A stretch of 64,000 nucleotides of DNA from Brachycybe producta. Its lineage: Eukaryota > Arthropoda > Diplopoda > Playtdesmida > Andrognathidae. A program made the position numbers and the translations under genes. The stretch lies in the NCBI GenBank assembly GCA_036925085.1, contig JAUPFP010000041.1:1456001-1520000 (forward strand), read 5' to 3'. The notes under the pieces are model-generated. The model was not told where the DNA came from and did no database searches. It saw nothing but the letters and a program-made list of their open reading frames with translations. This document shows, piece after piece, positions 1 to 13,042 of the stretch; within the stretch, counting starts at the first letter, position 1; the number at the start of each line of letters is the position of its first letter.

Positions 1-178
1 TGTCACTCACTGCATAGGTTAACTATAGACTATGTTTTCTATGCTAACTGAACAAAAAAATCTGGAAAAGAAATCGTCCACGAATGCCAGCAAATCGAGT
101 AATTAAAACAAACTTAATATGCTGATAGAACAAAGAAGACGTTTTTAACAAACAAAAAACGTAACAAAAGTGACTTAC

Positions 179-3100
179 AGCGGATTCCATATATCAGGAG
201 AGGATCCAATTGTTTCTTTCCGTGTTTACCTGTACCAGATATATTTGAACAAGCTTGTGTCTCACGATCAAAAAGGAAGTCCAAAAGTGTTAAAGCCATT
301 TTTTCAGGTGTAACGATGTTGTTTATCACTTCCAAATTACTAAATTGTGAAAATAACAAATCTAGTCAATTTGTACAAATAGGTCAATCAAAAGATTAAT
401 TCGCTAATTGTTTAACTAAAACAACGCTAAAAAAAGTTACACAAAGTAAAATACAACACAAAAAGTATTAGGAAAAAGCATTAGGCCTACAAAAACGTGA
501 AAAGCACTGTACTATAAAATGAAGTAAAGTTTAGCCTATACAGAATGCTGTATCGGACCCTCCCTTTTAAGTTAGTATAAACTACATCCATGTTCACTCC
601 CACATCTAACATTTTTACTATGCAAAAACGTAAGCGTTTTTGAATAGCAAGTTTTGTCTGAAGTTATGAGTTCAACTTAGACCAAAATAAATTGGTACTT
701 ACGCTGGTGAAATAGCACAACGAACACGTTGTTCAAGATTATGTTCATCACCCAACCAAGAACCAGAAGGATAGTCCACTGTAAAAACAATATAAGTACA
801 AATTAATCGTAACATGAAGGCAGAAACCAAAATAAGTCCTGCATACAAATATAGCCTTCTAAAACTCCCCCCCCCCATATTCAAGTCACATTATGTAATT
901 AATGATTAAGAGCCTAGGTACACCGCCATCTTGTTGTTTTGAGCAGACGACAACGAGACAAATGAGTGTTCTTATATGGTGTTACTAAAACTGAAAGAAA
1001 TCGCCTCACAATCGCTCAATTAAAATACAGTAAAGCGCAAAATGCAATAAAAAGTATTGTTCTTCACGTGCTCGATTTATATAATTTTTGAAAAGGTCCT
1101 TCTATTTTTAAACAAGGTTCAAAAGTCGTTCGTTTTTTCAACCCCATGTTAAATCCCATAGGATCAAAAACCGTCCCACAAACATTTGAAAAACTCTCGT
1201 TAAAACAATTTAGAACAATAACAAAATAATTAGCACATACATTCATGTATTGGCTTCACGATGTTTCCTTTTTATAAATTTTAAAAAGGTCCTTCTATTT
1301 TTTAATAACGTTTAAAATCGTACGTTTTTTAACTCCATGTTAAGTCCCATAGGAGCAAAACACCGTCCCACAAACGTTAGAAGAACTCCCATTAAAATGA
1401 TTTAGAACAACCAAAAAAAATTAGCACGTACTTACACGTGTTTATTGCCTTCAGGATTATTCCTTTTTATAAATTTTAAAAGGGCTTTCTATTTTTAAAT
1501 AACATTTAAAATCTTACGTTTTTTAACTCCATGTTAATTCCCATAGGACCAAAAAAACCGTCACCAAACATTTGAAGAACTCCCATTAAAAGCGACTTAG
1601 AACAATCACACAAAAATTAGCACGTGTATTAATCTACTGGCTTCACGATGTTTTCTTTTTATAAGATAAGCACGCGAAATTATTTTTCTATTAATTATTA
1701 TGTGACTTCGAACCGGGAACAAAAACGTTAAAAAACCGTTTTTCAATCAACAACGATCGCAGCGCCTACATTCGGAGAAATTTCGAATTAAACGATGTAT
1801 CTAGCCTCTTAAACAAACAGTAAAAGGTTTGCACCAAAAGTACTATAGTTTATAACAGTAAACATAACATGTTTGATGTACTTGATTTAAGTAGTGATGC
1901 CATGGGTATTTTTGATAACTGTTATTTTATATTGAGAATTATGTACAGGCCCAGTTTAACACTTTTGGGGGCCCATGTGCCAAGTAGAAACTGGGCGTCC
2001 TTAGAAGTTAGTTCCCCAATGAATGATTATGAACAGGGGCGTAGCTAGGGAACTGCAAGACCCGCAATAAATGGAATGGAACTGTTGGAATCGATGCATT
2101 CCCAGACAGTGGCGTAGCTAGGCTTGGTAGCACCCCCCGCCACTTAAAAGTTTGCACCCCCTTAGCTCCTTCTCCACATAGCCCCCATACTAGGTGGGGG
2201 GGTACTAATGTGATGAACGGCAGAACAGGTCTGAACAACAGTAGTTCCAGTCGGATGGTTGGGAAAGGTTAGGAAATTAATCATGTTGCATGGGGGGGGG
2301 CAGCCCCCAGTTTTTAAAGATTATTAAAACAAATTTGTCCATTGTTCCGACCGTTCTTCCCGTTAATCAAATTAGGGAACAGTCGAACAATGGACTAATT
2401 TGATTTAATAAGAATAATTCTTTAAAAACTGGAGGCTGCGCCCCCAACTACCCTGCAACGAGCTTAATTTAACTAAACCTAACCTCCCGACTGTTCATAC
2501 AATTTTTTCGAATATTCCTACCGTTCTTCCTCCGTGCCCATTGATCTCTATGAAGATTTACTGGTGCAACTATGTAGTTTTTAAAAGTAAATATTAAATG
2601 AAAGTCTATTTATTTTTTAAATTAACTAAATAAATTAAGCGAGCGATTCGGAATCACTCGCTTAATTTACCGGGGTATTCAATTATTTTTGAAAATACAT
2701 AACTTTCATTTCGTTTTTTGCACCCCCAAACCTCCTGCGCCCCGACCCCCCCGCAGTTGCGGGTGCCTACCTACGCCACTGTTCCCAGAGAAGTCTGGAA
2801 TGTAGGAATGTCTTCAATTCCAGTGTGCAATGCACGCTTAAAAAGTTACGCCGTTCAGAGTGGACTTAGTTGAAGTGTGACTATGGTTCCTCAAAAATTT
2901 AAATTCTAAAATTCATTGCAAATGAACCAGTCAGAAAAATAGTAGGAACAGTCCAAAAGTTTGGTTTAGTAAAATTAAGTTGTTGCAGGGGGGTCTGGGA
3001 GGCACAGACCCCGACTTTTTTTTAAGAATTATTAAATCAAATTAGTCCATTGTTCCGACTGTTCCCTAATTTGTTCAATGGGCGGAACGGTCGGAAAAAA

Positions 3101-5238
3101 TGGACAAATTTGATTTAATAATTCTTTAAAAAAAAGTCGGGGTCTGCGCCCCCAGACCCCTTGGGAGAGGTAAAGGGAGAGCAAAGTTTTACGCGGCGGG
3201 GGCGCAACCAAGCCCAGCTATGCCACTGATTATGAACCTAACATATACATCAACTTCAAACACTGCATCCTGAGATGAACCCATCAAAAGAGCAAATATT
3301 ATTTCATAATCTCATGTTTTGCACTGACTATAGAGATTTGACTCTGATCATTTTTTGCAAAAACCCTGATCATTCTTAGGCGACACCCGTTTTCTGTCAC
3401 CCTTGTTTTCATAAAGCCAACGACTTTCTTTACACAGTTATAAATCACGACTTGAAGCTGTAAGTAATAAGCTACAAGATGGCGCTACGCCGCAACCAAA
3501 CCAACTTTTCACCAAAAGTGGACTCTGATCGTTTTTAGCCGTAACCCTTGATATGAATTTTGAACTAATTAGAGAATTAATTTGTTAGCTTCTATTGTCT
3601 TATTTGTGTAATAACGGCCATAACAGTTTTTTCGCTTTCTTTCTTCTTTATGTAGTGAAAGCAAGCGATTAAAATAAAACTTTACAAACATAACAATACA
3701 AACTTTTCAATGTTAACCGAGTTTGACCGTATCCCAACTGTTCTTGGTCGACATTAGCTCGGATAATTAGGTGACTACTGTACTTCAATGTTTATAATGT
3801 TTGACGTTTCCCCAAGACTCTGCTATCTTTTTTGAACTATACTACTAGAGGCATTGATTTTGCAAATAGCCCAAAATTTGCTGTACTAAGGGTGCATACA
3901 CAAAACCCACAAACCAACATCATAACCATTGTACTAACCTTCTGTATTCAATGAAATTAAGGTAATGCTGGATTTTGGTTTATGAATAACCGAAGAAACA
4001 TCTGCAACAAAAAAATGCACACTTTCAATTATTGGAACTTCCCTAATGAGAACTAACTGGGTCCAAAAGTTTGTTCGGATTAAGTGGAATTCTGGGGAGT
4101 AACATGCGTAGGTAATAATTCTGCCCTCAGTGCTGTCTGCATCGCCGACCCGCTAGCCTCTCACAACCTGCCACGCCAATGTCTAGTGACTAGATTCGCC
4201 CACTATCATCTTGTTTACGCTTTTAAGCAGTTATACTGTAATTCTATTAAATTAATTATTTGACAAAATAAAAGACGTTGGAATTTAATTTTCTTTTTCC
4301 TTTTCGTGTTTGGATTATCCAAAATTTCGAACCACCGTGGCTCTGATTAACGAGGGTAAAGGCCTGCTGTACTGTACATTATAAAAACTTGTATATACGA
4401 ATAAAGTAAATGCAAAACATTTCTGATAAGATGCTGATCCTCCAATAAATTAAGGTAGCAAACGTTTGCAGAACACCAAACTTGAAAGAAACAATTTTAT
4501 ATTATCATTGTATAAATGTTTTAAATTTGGCAAACTTTAATCCGAAACTCTGAGGCTGATTTGAACATGGCAACAACAACAACACAACTGAAGATAAATA
4601 ACCAATAGTAGCGTTGACACACACACAGAGACGCTTTCCCGCACGCCCGAGAGTGTAAGATTTTCCGCATGAAACCAGATTGCGTAGAGCGCATTTCATT
4701 TGCACAGTTTTATCTGGAGCGTGTGGTTTAGTTTTGCCAATATCATGTAGGATAACAGAAGTCCGAGTCCGTGACAAGCAAACTAACGTGTGGTAAACCA
4801 CGACGGTGTTAAAATCAACAAGCTCGCATGGGATTGCTTACGTGACCGGCTACAAGCATTACATTTACATGCCACTATCTTAACACCCACTCTCTTTCTC
4901 GCGTCAAAGCGTGCACACCACCTAATCGCAAAGGAAAGGCTCTGTTTGTAAAGACCGCTAATGTTAAAAAAAATCTACAATGAACAACTCATTTTGGAAG
5001 TACACGTGTTTTTCTGAACTTTATTTTTACCTTTTTTGTTTATTTCCTCCAAAATAGTGACAGTCGTGTCCGTAACCGAAGAAACCTCTTGTACATTGCT
5101 GCCGTCCCTTTCAACACTTTTGGCGATGGTCTCTAACTTCTCTTGAAGCGACTGACAACGAATGGCAACGTCGGACACTTTCTTCTCGATACCATTAATT
5201 CTCAACATAACTGCTCCATACATATTCTTCAGAGCTAT
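179..5238 (-). CDS. BANP: BANP-like (BEN domain) gene, partial, three exons
   Basis: BANP/SMAR1 is a nuclear BEN-domain protein that binds DNA and regulates CpG-rich promoters. Seen: exon 5031-5238 encodes a coiled coil (residues such as INGIEKKVSDVA and SLQEKLETIAK) like the N-terminal coil of BANP. Exon 703-778 contains WLGDEHNLEQRVRCAISP. Exon 179-339 contains TPEKMALTLLDFLFDRE, then SGTGKHGKKQLDPL and IYGIRC, the core of the BANP BEN domain. Splice sites are clear: acceptors at 5239-5240, 779-780 and 340-341, and donors GTAAGT after 703 and 179. Codon phases join across 703/339. No frame break is seen in these exons. The rest of the BEN domain and the C-terminus lie beyond position 1, and the first exon is not found. 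One or more exons between 778 and 5031 may be missing or unrecognised. Identity rests on remembered vertebrate BANP and is strong for the two BEN exons. Confidence 0.85.
1075..1665. repeat. Tandem repeat, about three copies of ~193 bp
   Basis: Three successive segments start near 1092, 1286 and 1479 with a shared block (AAGGTCCTTCTATTTTT and variants). Each is followed by a copy of ACTCCATGTTAA..CCCATAGGA and by GGCTTCACGATGTTT. The copies differ by scattered substitutions. The array lies inside the BANP intron and has no coding capacity that I can support. Confidence 0.8.
2034..3228. mobile_element. Outer hAT-type non-autonomous element with 8-bp target duplication
   Basis: The ends read CAGGGGCGTAGCTAGG and, on the other strand, CAGTGGCATAGCTGGG. 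Both sides are flanked by ATTATGAA (2026-2033 and 3229-3236), an exact 8-bp target-site duplication as expected for hAT transposition. It encodes no transposase. The 3' part (about 2985-3165) is a large imperfect foldback ending in GC-rich GGGTCTGGGAGGCACAGACC-type arms. It is interrupted by a second element at 2107-2781. Confidence 0.8.
2107..2781. mobile_element. Inner hAT-type MITE nested in the outer one
   Basis: Terminal inverted repeats begin CAGTGGCGTAG on both strands. Flanks are an exact 8-bp duplication TTCCCAGA (2099-2106 and 2782-2789). Inside is a foldback of about 170 bp (2287-2455) whose arms carry GGGCAGCCCCCAGTTTTTAAA and its complement, with ATTGTTCCGACCGTTCTTCC-type sequence toward the centre. 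A related block recurs at 27.1-27.4 kb, and the family 1 LTR element is inserted in that other copy. Confidence 0.85.
3237..5030. other. Intronic DNA, no gene recognised
   Basis: This stretch lies between the outer hAT element and the coiled-coil exon of the BANP-like gene. I see only short reading frames without recognisable motifs on either strand. A slightly GC-richer segment around 4560-4880 has no domain that I can name. Confidence 0.5.
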
Positions 5239-5597
5239 CTGAAATGAGAATATCAAATCAGACTTGCACCGTCACCTGGTGCATACAATCATACACATTT
5301 CAAAATAAGTATAATTCCAAGTTTATAGTTGGATTGTTTTTTTTTCAATAATAATCAGTGACAATATCGTGTATGTGGTGGAATGCTAAATTTTTATTAT
5401 AGAATATCAAGAAGCTACCATGTCGCAAACAAACATTCCAAAATAAACCTCCTAATGAGAAGGGTCAAAAGCTCTCTTTCAATAAACTGCCATACATTTT
5501 GAAATTTAATTGTGATAGGCATCGGGCATCAGATTAACTCTGATGGCCGAAATTATCATTTTATTAAGATTACGTTGCTATTATTGTTATCCATATT

Positions 5598-6271
5598 GTA
5601 ATACCCAGTAACTTGTAATCCCGCCAAAACCATAGCCTGGGGGTAAACAACTCATACTTGTCCCTAACTCCCTCTCTAATTAATATTCAAGTGGCAGATT
5701 GATACCCTCAGGACCATGGTCACTTGGACCTGGTTACACCTCGTAGGTGTACACAGGTTCAAGGTATAAAAAGACCATGTTCCTCTTTGTTCTTCGTCCA
5801 CTTTTGCTCAACTTTTGTACTACGCTGATTAACATATCCGTATCACATCATAGGCCCGTGGACGCACCTTTAATTAATGGTATTCAATCTTGTAACGTTT
5901 ATGTTTCTGTACAAGAATAAATAAAGTGTTTGCAATATGAAACTGCATTGTCTACCTGTTCTGAAACTAACCCTTCTCTAGACAAGCCGGAGACACCATA
6001 CAGCAAGAAGACATAGTGATCCCTAAGGAGCAACAACATCTTCCAATCAAAAGGAACATGCACATCAATGGCGGCCAGAAGAGTTGGTCACCATCCTTGT
6101 GAGCAGATTACACCCCTACACAGAAGGATGACTACAATCCATCACCATCCGACTCCTTCTATGACTCGAATCTTCTCCGTGCGGTCACCGCGCAATCAAG
6201 AGAAGATACGAGCTATAGAAAAAGAGCATAACGAATTGTTAAATAATCATGAGGTCGCCATAAAGCTCACA
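5598..6271 (+). repeat. LTR of family 2 element (plus-strand copy)
   Basis: It begins TGTAATACCC and ends in CTCACA, the TG..CA form. The first ~230 bp match, on the same strand sense, the LTRs of the minus-strand element at 47.25-56.85 kb. Shared blocks include CCCGCCAAAACCATAGCCTG, a GGACCATGGTCACTTGGACC palindromic segment, GGTATAAAA (TATA box) and AATAAA. The 3' part is more diverged. No partner LTR is found downstream, so the element is 3'-truncated. Confidence 0.85.
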
Positions 6272-6273
6272 TT

Positions 6274-6291
6274 TGGTGGAGGTGCCAGGTA
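6274..6291 (+). promoter_or_regulatory. Primer binding site, tRNA-Ala-like
   Basis: Two bases after the LTR end comes TGGTGGAGGTGCCAGG. This resembles the complement of an animal tRNA-Ala 3' end (TGGTGGAGATGC..). The same start follows every LTR of both families in this window. Confidence 0.65.
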
Positions 6292-8502
6292 TGCCTTGAT
6301 TTTGCCTTCTCCGAACGAACTACAGAAGATGTCCGTCTTAAGTCTCGTGACTGTGCATCACGAGTCTTCGTCCGTCCTTTTTATGTAAGAGACTCGACGA
6401 TCGCAAGAAATGGTCGACCGCGTGGCACCGATTTTGTTGAATCGTGTGTTGAAAGAGACTCAGTGATCACACACATCACTGGTCGGCTGCACGATTCTAT
6501 TGTCTTTTCCACGCCAAAGCGGAGGAAAAAAATACAGAGATGGTCTGCCAAATATAACCTCACTTCGTTGTAAGAAGCCCGCGCTCCGTAAGAACTGTTG
6601 TATCGACATCCATCAAGCACGTGGGAAACACCTTGGCATCAGTTTTATTGGACCGATGTGTTTCCGTCCTCGTTTGTGTATTTTGTGTTATTTATGTTTT
6701 CAACATCATCCCTTTTGTCTTAACTCTTATTTCAGTTCGAGAGGCACCCTATTCTATCCTCCTCCGTATCATTGGGTGGTAAATAGGCGACCCTCAGCCA
6801 TAATTTTAATCTCGAGAGGTGTCTTTTTAGTGAAAATTCCGTATCATTGTGCGATAAAAAGACAAATCTCATCCATCTTTTGTTCTTTTTTTTGAGAAAC
6901 GTTGTCTCTCTCAAAAATCACCTTTATTCTTCAACCTTTTTTTTCAATTTTCAAGTAAGTTTTTCATCAAACTCCGTATCATTGTTTGATAATTAACAAA
7001 GCTTAATCCACACTTTATCTAGCCACGTGCGACTCCATTGTTTAACTCTTCTTTTGTTCTTTGTTCTCACTTGTTTCTCTTGGGATACCTGCATCCCAAG
7101 TCATCATTCTTCAAGCAACTCACCATCATCACCTCAATGAACACTCACATGAACTATCTCCATTGAACACCATTGAAGCCGGCCGCCATCTTGGATCGAC
7201 CGGAAATTCTTCAAAAAGGTGCCAACGAAGCAGTTTTTTGCTCCATGTGAGAACATTGTTGATTCTCTTTTTGTTCTCTCTTTTTCTCTTCCAGTGGGTC
7301 TGCACTTGCGCGCCCTCCAGTGGAGTTTCTCTTTTGGAGAAATTTCCTTTCTTTTTTTTTTGATTTTCTATTATTGTGAATTTCCTCTTGGTGGCTACAA
7401 AGCGCCACCTGGCAGATTTCTTCTTTTGGACAATACACTCAACAACCGGAAGTGGCCACATCGGACACCGCCTACCAGATTTCTTCTCATCACTCATCAT
7501 ACTTCCTCACTTGCTCTTGCCTCTGTTTTTTCATCCAGAGTCATCTATCAGTGAGGACATCAAAACTCATTTATCTGAACATTTCTTCTTGTTTATCAAG
7601 CATTGTGCTTTACTAAACAAACCATCATTTTCATCTTTCTTCACTGAATTTGCTTGCTTTTCAATAAATTAAATTCTGAGATGTGTGGTCACCATACCAG
7701 GATTTACTACACTTTACAACAAATTCAGCTTTCTTCTCTGTTCTCTTTTTATAAAAGCCCAGCCATCTTAGACTTTCGATTCTTTGTGTGTCCTTTACAC
7801 ACACTGTCCTGCTCCTTATTTCAAGTGAACCTACAAGTGTGCAGTTACCGCATTTCTAGCTTCATTCTTCATGTTGTTTTCCTATTTTCTGCGGTGCAAT
7901 CTTTGATTGGGTGGTGTACCATGCTCAGATTTTGCATTGTGCATCAGCTGCTCTTTATTGAGGACTTTAGAACTCTCATATCCTCCGCATGGTCGCCATA
8001 TACGACGTGTTGAGAGAGATCCTTCTAAAACATGACACAAACTTAATAAAGAATTCACAATATTCTGCCCTAGTTGGGAACCATCAGTCAACATACGGCC
8101 AACTGAGGGACATTATAACCAACACGATAATCTGATACCACCGGACTGAAAAACAACGCCATCAGACTGAAAGACGACTTGGTTAAAAACATTAAGCATA
8201 GGTAATCCATTGTTACTCAGTGTATAATAGTACGAGGGTGTCGGTTACTGACAAATCGCGAAAACAAAGTTTCGTAATTACCAATGCAAGCCGACGTACA
8301 CCGACATACAAATCCATGACGAACCTAACAACCACGTGTAGAACGAGCCCCCTCATACAAGGACATCAATCCAGAACCGACCAGCATTGCTCAGAGTGTA
8401 CTCGAGAACCCTCAGAGCTGCACACACCGACCCGGACTTTGCCGGACTCGTTCATCACCACATATCCACACCACACCCACCATACACGCTGCATCACCAA
8501 TC
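6292..8502 (+). other. Leader/untranslated part of the family 2 copy
   Basis: This is a long region between primer site and gag. Parts match, in inverse orientation, the leader of the copy at 54-55.2 kb, for example the segment around 7176-7300 with GCCGCCATCTTGGATCGACC. It is rich in TTCTTTT runs. Frames here are short and overlapping, and I do not regard them as genes. Confidence 0.55.
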
Positions 8503-10837
8503 ATGGCTGCCGCACATGAATCCACCGACAACCTGCCTGATCACCAGAGTTCCCGGGAGTATTTGCTGGACGATCCCATCATTGCCAATGCGACACCACC
8601 GCCACAACCTGTCGGTCGCAGCCTTGACGAGTTCTTCTCACGGCTGGATGCACTAACGATGCAAGTGTCCAGCCTTGCCAATGCCCAGGCCGACCAAAAC
8701 TCATGGACTTTACCTCGACAAACGACATACACATGCCGACATCATAATGACTCCGACTCTTCAACTTCCTACTATGGCTACCGAGAGTCTTATGGTCCGC
8801 ATCATGATCGACACGACAGACAATACACACCACACCCATGTCACATGCCACGCCACCCTGACTAGCCACATACTCTGTGAACTACTGAACATTCATGTCA
8901 AGAGCAGTCAGATAATAAGCGACGCAGACACAAGTGTGCAGAGCCACCAACTATGACATGCGCTGAATCTCAACACTCTTGTCCGGGCTGCACGTAGTGG
9001 TCGCCACTCTGCACCCCTGGACCGAAATCAAGATCAAAGCCAAGACAGTCCTTCAGTCTAACCACAATGAGCAGTACCGATGTACACTGGGATGGCCAAT
9101 GTCAAAGATGGCATCTATAGGCCTACTCCCAGAGAACACTTAGTTGAAGACTTCAATAAGTACAATGGTCGCCACCCAGCTGACTCAATCCAAAAATTTA
9201 ATAGATTGACAGGTTTCCGTCCCTTCCTGGAAGAATTCCAGAAAGTGGCCAACCTGTACGAATGGACCGACCGCCATAAGGAGGAGTTTCTCACTGGGTG
9301 CTTCATCGGGGCTGCCTGCACATGGTGGAGCAAACTGCGATACGAAAATCGAGGTATCCCTTGGACAGAACCGAGTGCAGATGGTGAACATGTTTGGAAA
9401 GCCCAACGAACTAGCCATCTTAAGAGAAGCAGTATACAACGATGCTCCAAAAGGAAGGCGAGAATACACAGGCCTTCATCTGGGAATTCATGACTCGGCA
9501 ACCGAGTTTACAGGCAACTAAATGATCAGCTGCACATCAGTCAGTTGCGTCGTGCACTACATCCGATGATCCAAAGCGCCGTCCATCACCCACCAGCGAC
9601 ATCGTTTAAAGACTTTGCGAACGCCGTCATTAACATGGAGGTGGTTTTGCACTCCTTGAATAAATAGGCAATGGAACCAAAAGCACCAGCTGATCCGAAT
9701 GCTAGTAAAGGAGCATCGAAGACCGACAAAGAGCAACAGGTGGTAACCGCCAGCTCTAAAGACACTACACATCCGCCTAGGCCCAACAAATGGCCTAGCC
9801 AAACTGCATCAACCAACCTAAGACGACACTATCACTGACACCCAACGAGACGCATTGCGCACGTTTGACAAGAGCAAGTCAACGTGTAATAGTTGCGGAA
9901 AGTTGGGCCATTTCCTCTGTGAGTGTCGACAACCAAGGAAGGTCACGATTTAGCAGTTTGGAGCACCAAACACTGGCTATGACACTAAGGAGGAGGTCCT
10001 TGAGGCAGACATCATCACGGAGGACAGAACGGAGTTCACACTTATTCGTTTGGGATGACAGATCCATCAGATCCCTCACCCTTCAAAAACTCCGACAACC
10101 ACAGTGCCACCTCCTGCAAATCCCAATGACGACAGTTCTGACAATTCTGAGAAAGTACCGATTCATGTGATCAACCGGGCTTCCGAACATATGTGGACCA
10201 CGGACGATCCGATCACCTGGCAGGACACGCTCAACATACTTACGACATCCGTGGAAATAGAAGCGTGCTGGGAGAACAAAACGGTAGCCGTCATGACTCC
10301 AGGCACCCAACCACCGATGAAAGGCCACTCATGCTACTGGAAACTCATGAATACGGTGTACCAGCAGCTAGTTGACAGCTGTTCACCTCAGGAAGTCAGC
10401 GATTATGATGCGACAGAAACCCCCGAATCGCCGTCAGAATCAACGAAAAAGTTATACGAATGCTCGCAGACACCAGACATTTGGGCAGCATCAAGACAGT
10501 CGTGCTCGCACAAGAACACAAGGTCGAGGTCGAACCCGTGTTTGTCCCACCTAATGTTCAGGGTGTGAGAGGTGCCAAAATCACCGTGGTGGGACGACTC
10601 GCCGAGACGGTTCAGCTAGGCACCCACACAGTGCAAGGGCACCTGCTGGTGATTACCAGCAAGCCTGAAGCAATCATAGGCCGATATCTGGGCCGAGCTC
10701 TGCACCTGGCCGTGTCCATGGTGACAAATAAAGTATACTTGGAGGACGATCTCTTTGAGTCCATGCCACGACAGAAATGCATTGAAGAACACATCGGATG
10801 GGCTCTGGGAGAGACTTCATCAGAGGCTTCTTGAATA
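8503..10837 (+). pseudogene. Decayed gag-protease of the family 2 LTR element
   Basis: The start (HESTDNLPDHQ..) aligns with the gag start of the minus-strand relative at 53.7 kb (HDNTGSLSDHQ..). Capsid-like segments follow at about 9080-9440 (RHPADSIQKFN, FRPFLEEFQKVANLYEW) and match that gag closely. A zinc knuckle CNSCGKLGHFLCEC lies near 9883-9930. At 10430-10800 a retropepsin-like segment follows, with the catalytic triplet reading D-T-R (10469-10477) instead of D-T-G, and a later IIGRYLG resembling the ILG flap-side motif. The reading frame changes several times and stops interrupt it. Not functional as read. Family membership is certain; the protease call is probable. Confidence 0.8.
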
Positions 10838-11735
10838 TCTTCCAGTGCCTCTGGGAAAATCTAAGACCTCTGCTCTGGAAGTGACGATGATGATCTGAGG
10901 ATCAACGCTAGTGAGAACCGAACGTGACTAAATAAACAATTCATTAGTGTTTAATCTATGGCCGTCATAGATATAAACACTATAAATCATCAAAATTAAA
11001 ACAACAGAAAAATGACAATGGAATTTGAAAGGAACAATTGAGGAGAGTTGTCAAGAGGTGGGGAGGGGATAAAAGAACCCCCAACGAATAAATAACCCAC
11101 AACATCAACAACTCCTCTAAAACACTCAAATACCACCAAAACTCAACGAAACTACAACTACACAACTTCAATTTTTCCAACATGGCCGCCAACATTTGCA
11201 TATTGGCAACCACTTCAATAACTTCACCAAGACCACGTGGCTTCAAAACTTTCGACCACGTGGTGCACCTGAAACAACAACAAAACCACAAGTCAAGGAC
11301 GTCCAAAAAAACGAAAAAGTACCATAAAAGAAACATCAAAGGAAAGAAGAAAAAAACACCATGTCCCCTTACTATGAATGGACGTCAATGACCCGGACAG
11401 TCAACAGAAAAATAAAACTTCAAAGAGGACATTACGTCTGGGGGCCAGACCAATGTGCACCTCATGGAAAACACAAAAGAAAAACACAAAAGAAAAACTG
11501 AAGATATTTTTTTGGAACAGGACACCCTTGCAATTAAATCAATAAAAAATTTGGAACCTGTTACCTCCCCAATTAAATAATAATTGTTTTGGGAAATCAA
11601 CACCCTCCAAATTACGAAAAAAAATATAAATAGTGAGGTACATTAGTGACCTTGCTGACCCATTTATCTCTTCTTTTGGAAAAGGCATTAAAGAGAGAGG
11701 GAGAAGATTAATGACCAATTTCTACTACTACCGGT
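10838..11735 (+). other. Post-gag untranslated part of the family 2 copy, truncated
   Basis: The segments around 11040-11100 (GGTGGGGAGGGGATAAAAGAA), 11160-11300 and 11640-11720 match, inversely, 51.8-51.1 kb of the intact relative. Similarity stops near 11730, so the second ORF and the 3' LTR are absent. Confidence 0.6.
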
Positions 11736-11739
11736 CAGG

Positions 11740-12140
11740 ATAAAAAGATGAACGAATGAATGGGATGAACATTGGGGTAACTCTATAACCCGAAGCAGAA
11801 TGCATATAGAATTGGATGAACATTATATTTTGAACACACATTTTAAAGGTATGAACAGAAAGAAGTAAAAGGATGAACATACTTTAAAGGGATGAACATG
11901 GTTTGAAGGGGGATGAACATGGTTTTAGAGGGGACGAACATGGTTTTAGAGGGGATGAACATGGTTTTAGGAAGATGAACATCGTTTTAGGAGGATGAAC
12001 ATCGTTTTAGGGGGATGAACATCATTTTAGGGGGATGAACATTGTTTTAGGGGATGAGGATGGTTTAATGGAAGAAGAACATGATTTTATGCGGTATGAA
12101 CATGGTTTTATGGAAGATGAACATAGATTTAGGTGGATGA
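11740..12140. repeat. Minisatellite, ~20-22 bp unit
   Basis: About 15 imperfect copies of GGGATGAACATGGTTTTAGA run from 11740 to 12140, most regular between 11880 and 12120. It abuts the broken end of the family 2 element. The apparent open frame across it comes from the repeat period. Confidence 0.9.
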
Positions 12141-12272
12141 ACTCAGAAAGCGGGCAACAAACAACTCATAAAGGGGTCCTCGGAGGCCACTTCGATAATC
12201 AGGACGCCCCAGTGGCCCCTAGGATCATCAGCGGCCCCCAGTAGCCCCTCGCAAGTGATTCCAAATCACTCG

Positions 12273-13040
12273 TGTGGCAACCTGGTCTGCTCAAATTTTA
12301 ATTTTGAATGAGCAGACGAATTTCCCTATGGTGGTCTGCCTGACAGCTACAGTAGGCTGTTGGGACGGACGCCATTTTGGTGCCAGCAGACCTCTCACCA
12401 TAAAGTCTATGGGTGAGAGGTCAGATGTGACCTCTGTCCCCTCCAGGTGGAGTTGCCTGGCAGTTTCCTGTGGCCTAGTCAGCCACAGGATCTGGGCAGT
12501 TGGTTGTAGGCTTCAAGTAGGACTAGACCTGTGGGTGGAGGTCAGGTAGACCTCCACTGTCCAGCCTCTGGATCATCTTTTGTGCCTTGGCCTTTAGGCC
12601 TTTGTTTGCTACCTATTTACGGGGGCTTGGCTGGTAGTGGATTACCAGCCAAGTTGTGTACATATTTACTGCCATCGTATTTTATCATCTTTCTCATCGT
12701 AAGTGAATTAAAACACTTATTCATCTTACTTTGTGTCCGTGTCTTTATTTGGGGAGTACCGCGGAGGCTGGGTTTTCCGGTTGGGGTCAACACCACCATC
12801 TTCACCGTCTTGTTTCGGCCAGCACTCGTGTCGGCTCGCGGTAGAACTGGTGTTCTTCCACGATATTCTCGGCGTGGTCTTTCGTCGTGTCCGTCGTGGC
12901 TCCAGGAGCCAACACATCCCAAGGGAACACCGTGGGAGAGGTGGCTACGAGTACGGTCCCGTCCCCGTAAGGAGCCGGTTGACGGTAAGTTTTTGCAGTT
13001 AATTTACCGGGTTATTGTAATGGTCCGGCGGGACGTTACA
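12273..13040 (+). repeat. Outer 5' LTR (copy A)
   Basis: 768 bp, starting TGTGGCAACCTGG and ending GGACGTTACA. The preceding 4 bp CTCG match the bases after the 3' LTR. An AATTAAA run near 12705-12720 is a possible polyadenylation region. It is followed at 13043 by TGGTGGAGGAGCTGGG, a tRNA-Ala-like primer site. Confidence 0.93.
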
Positions 13041-13042
13041 AT

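Noticed and set aside
7061..8094. Overlapping ~100-codon frames on both strands in the family 2 leader
   Set aside because: No conserved motif; the corresponding leader of the intact relative does not keep them.
11740..12244. Short Gly/Glu/His-rich protein at the minisatellite
   Set aside because: Its frame follows the repeat period and ends in transposon sequence.
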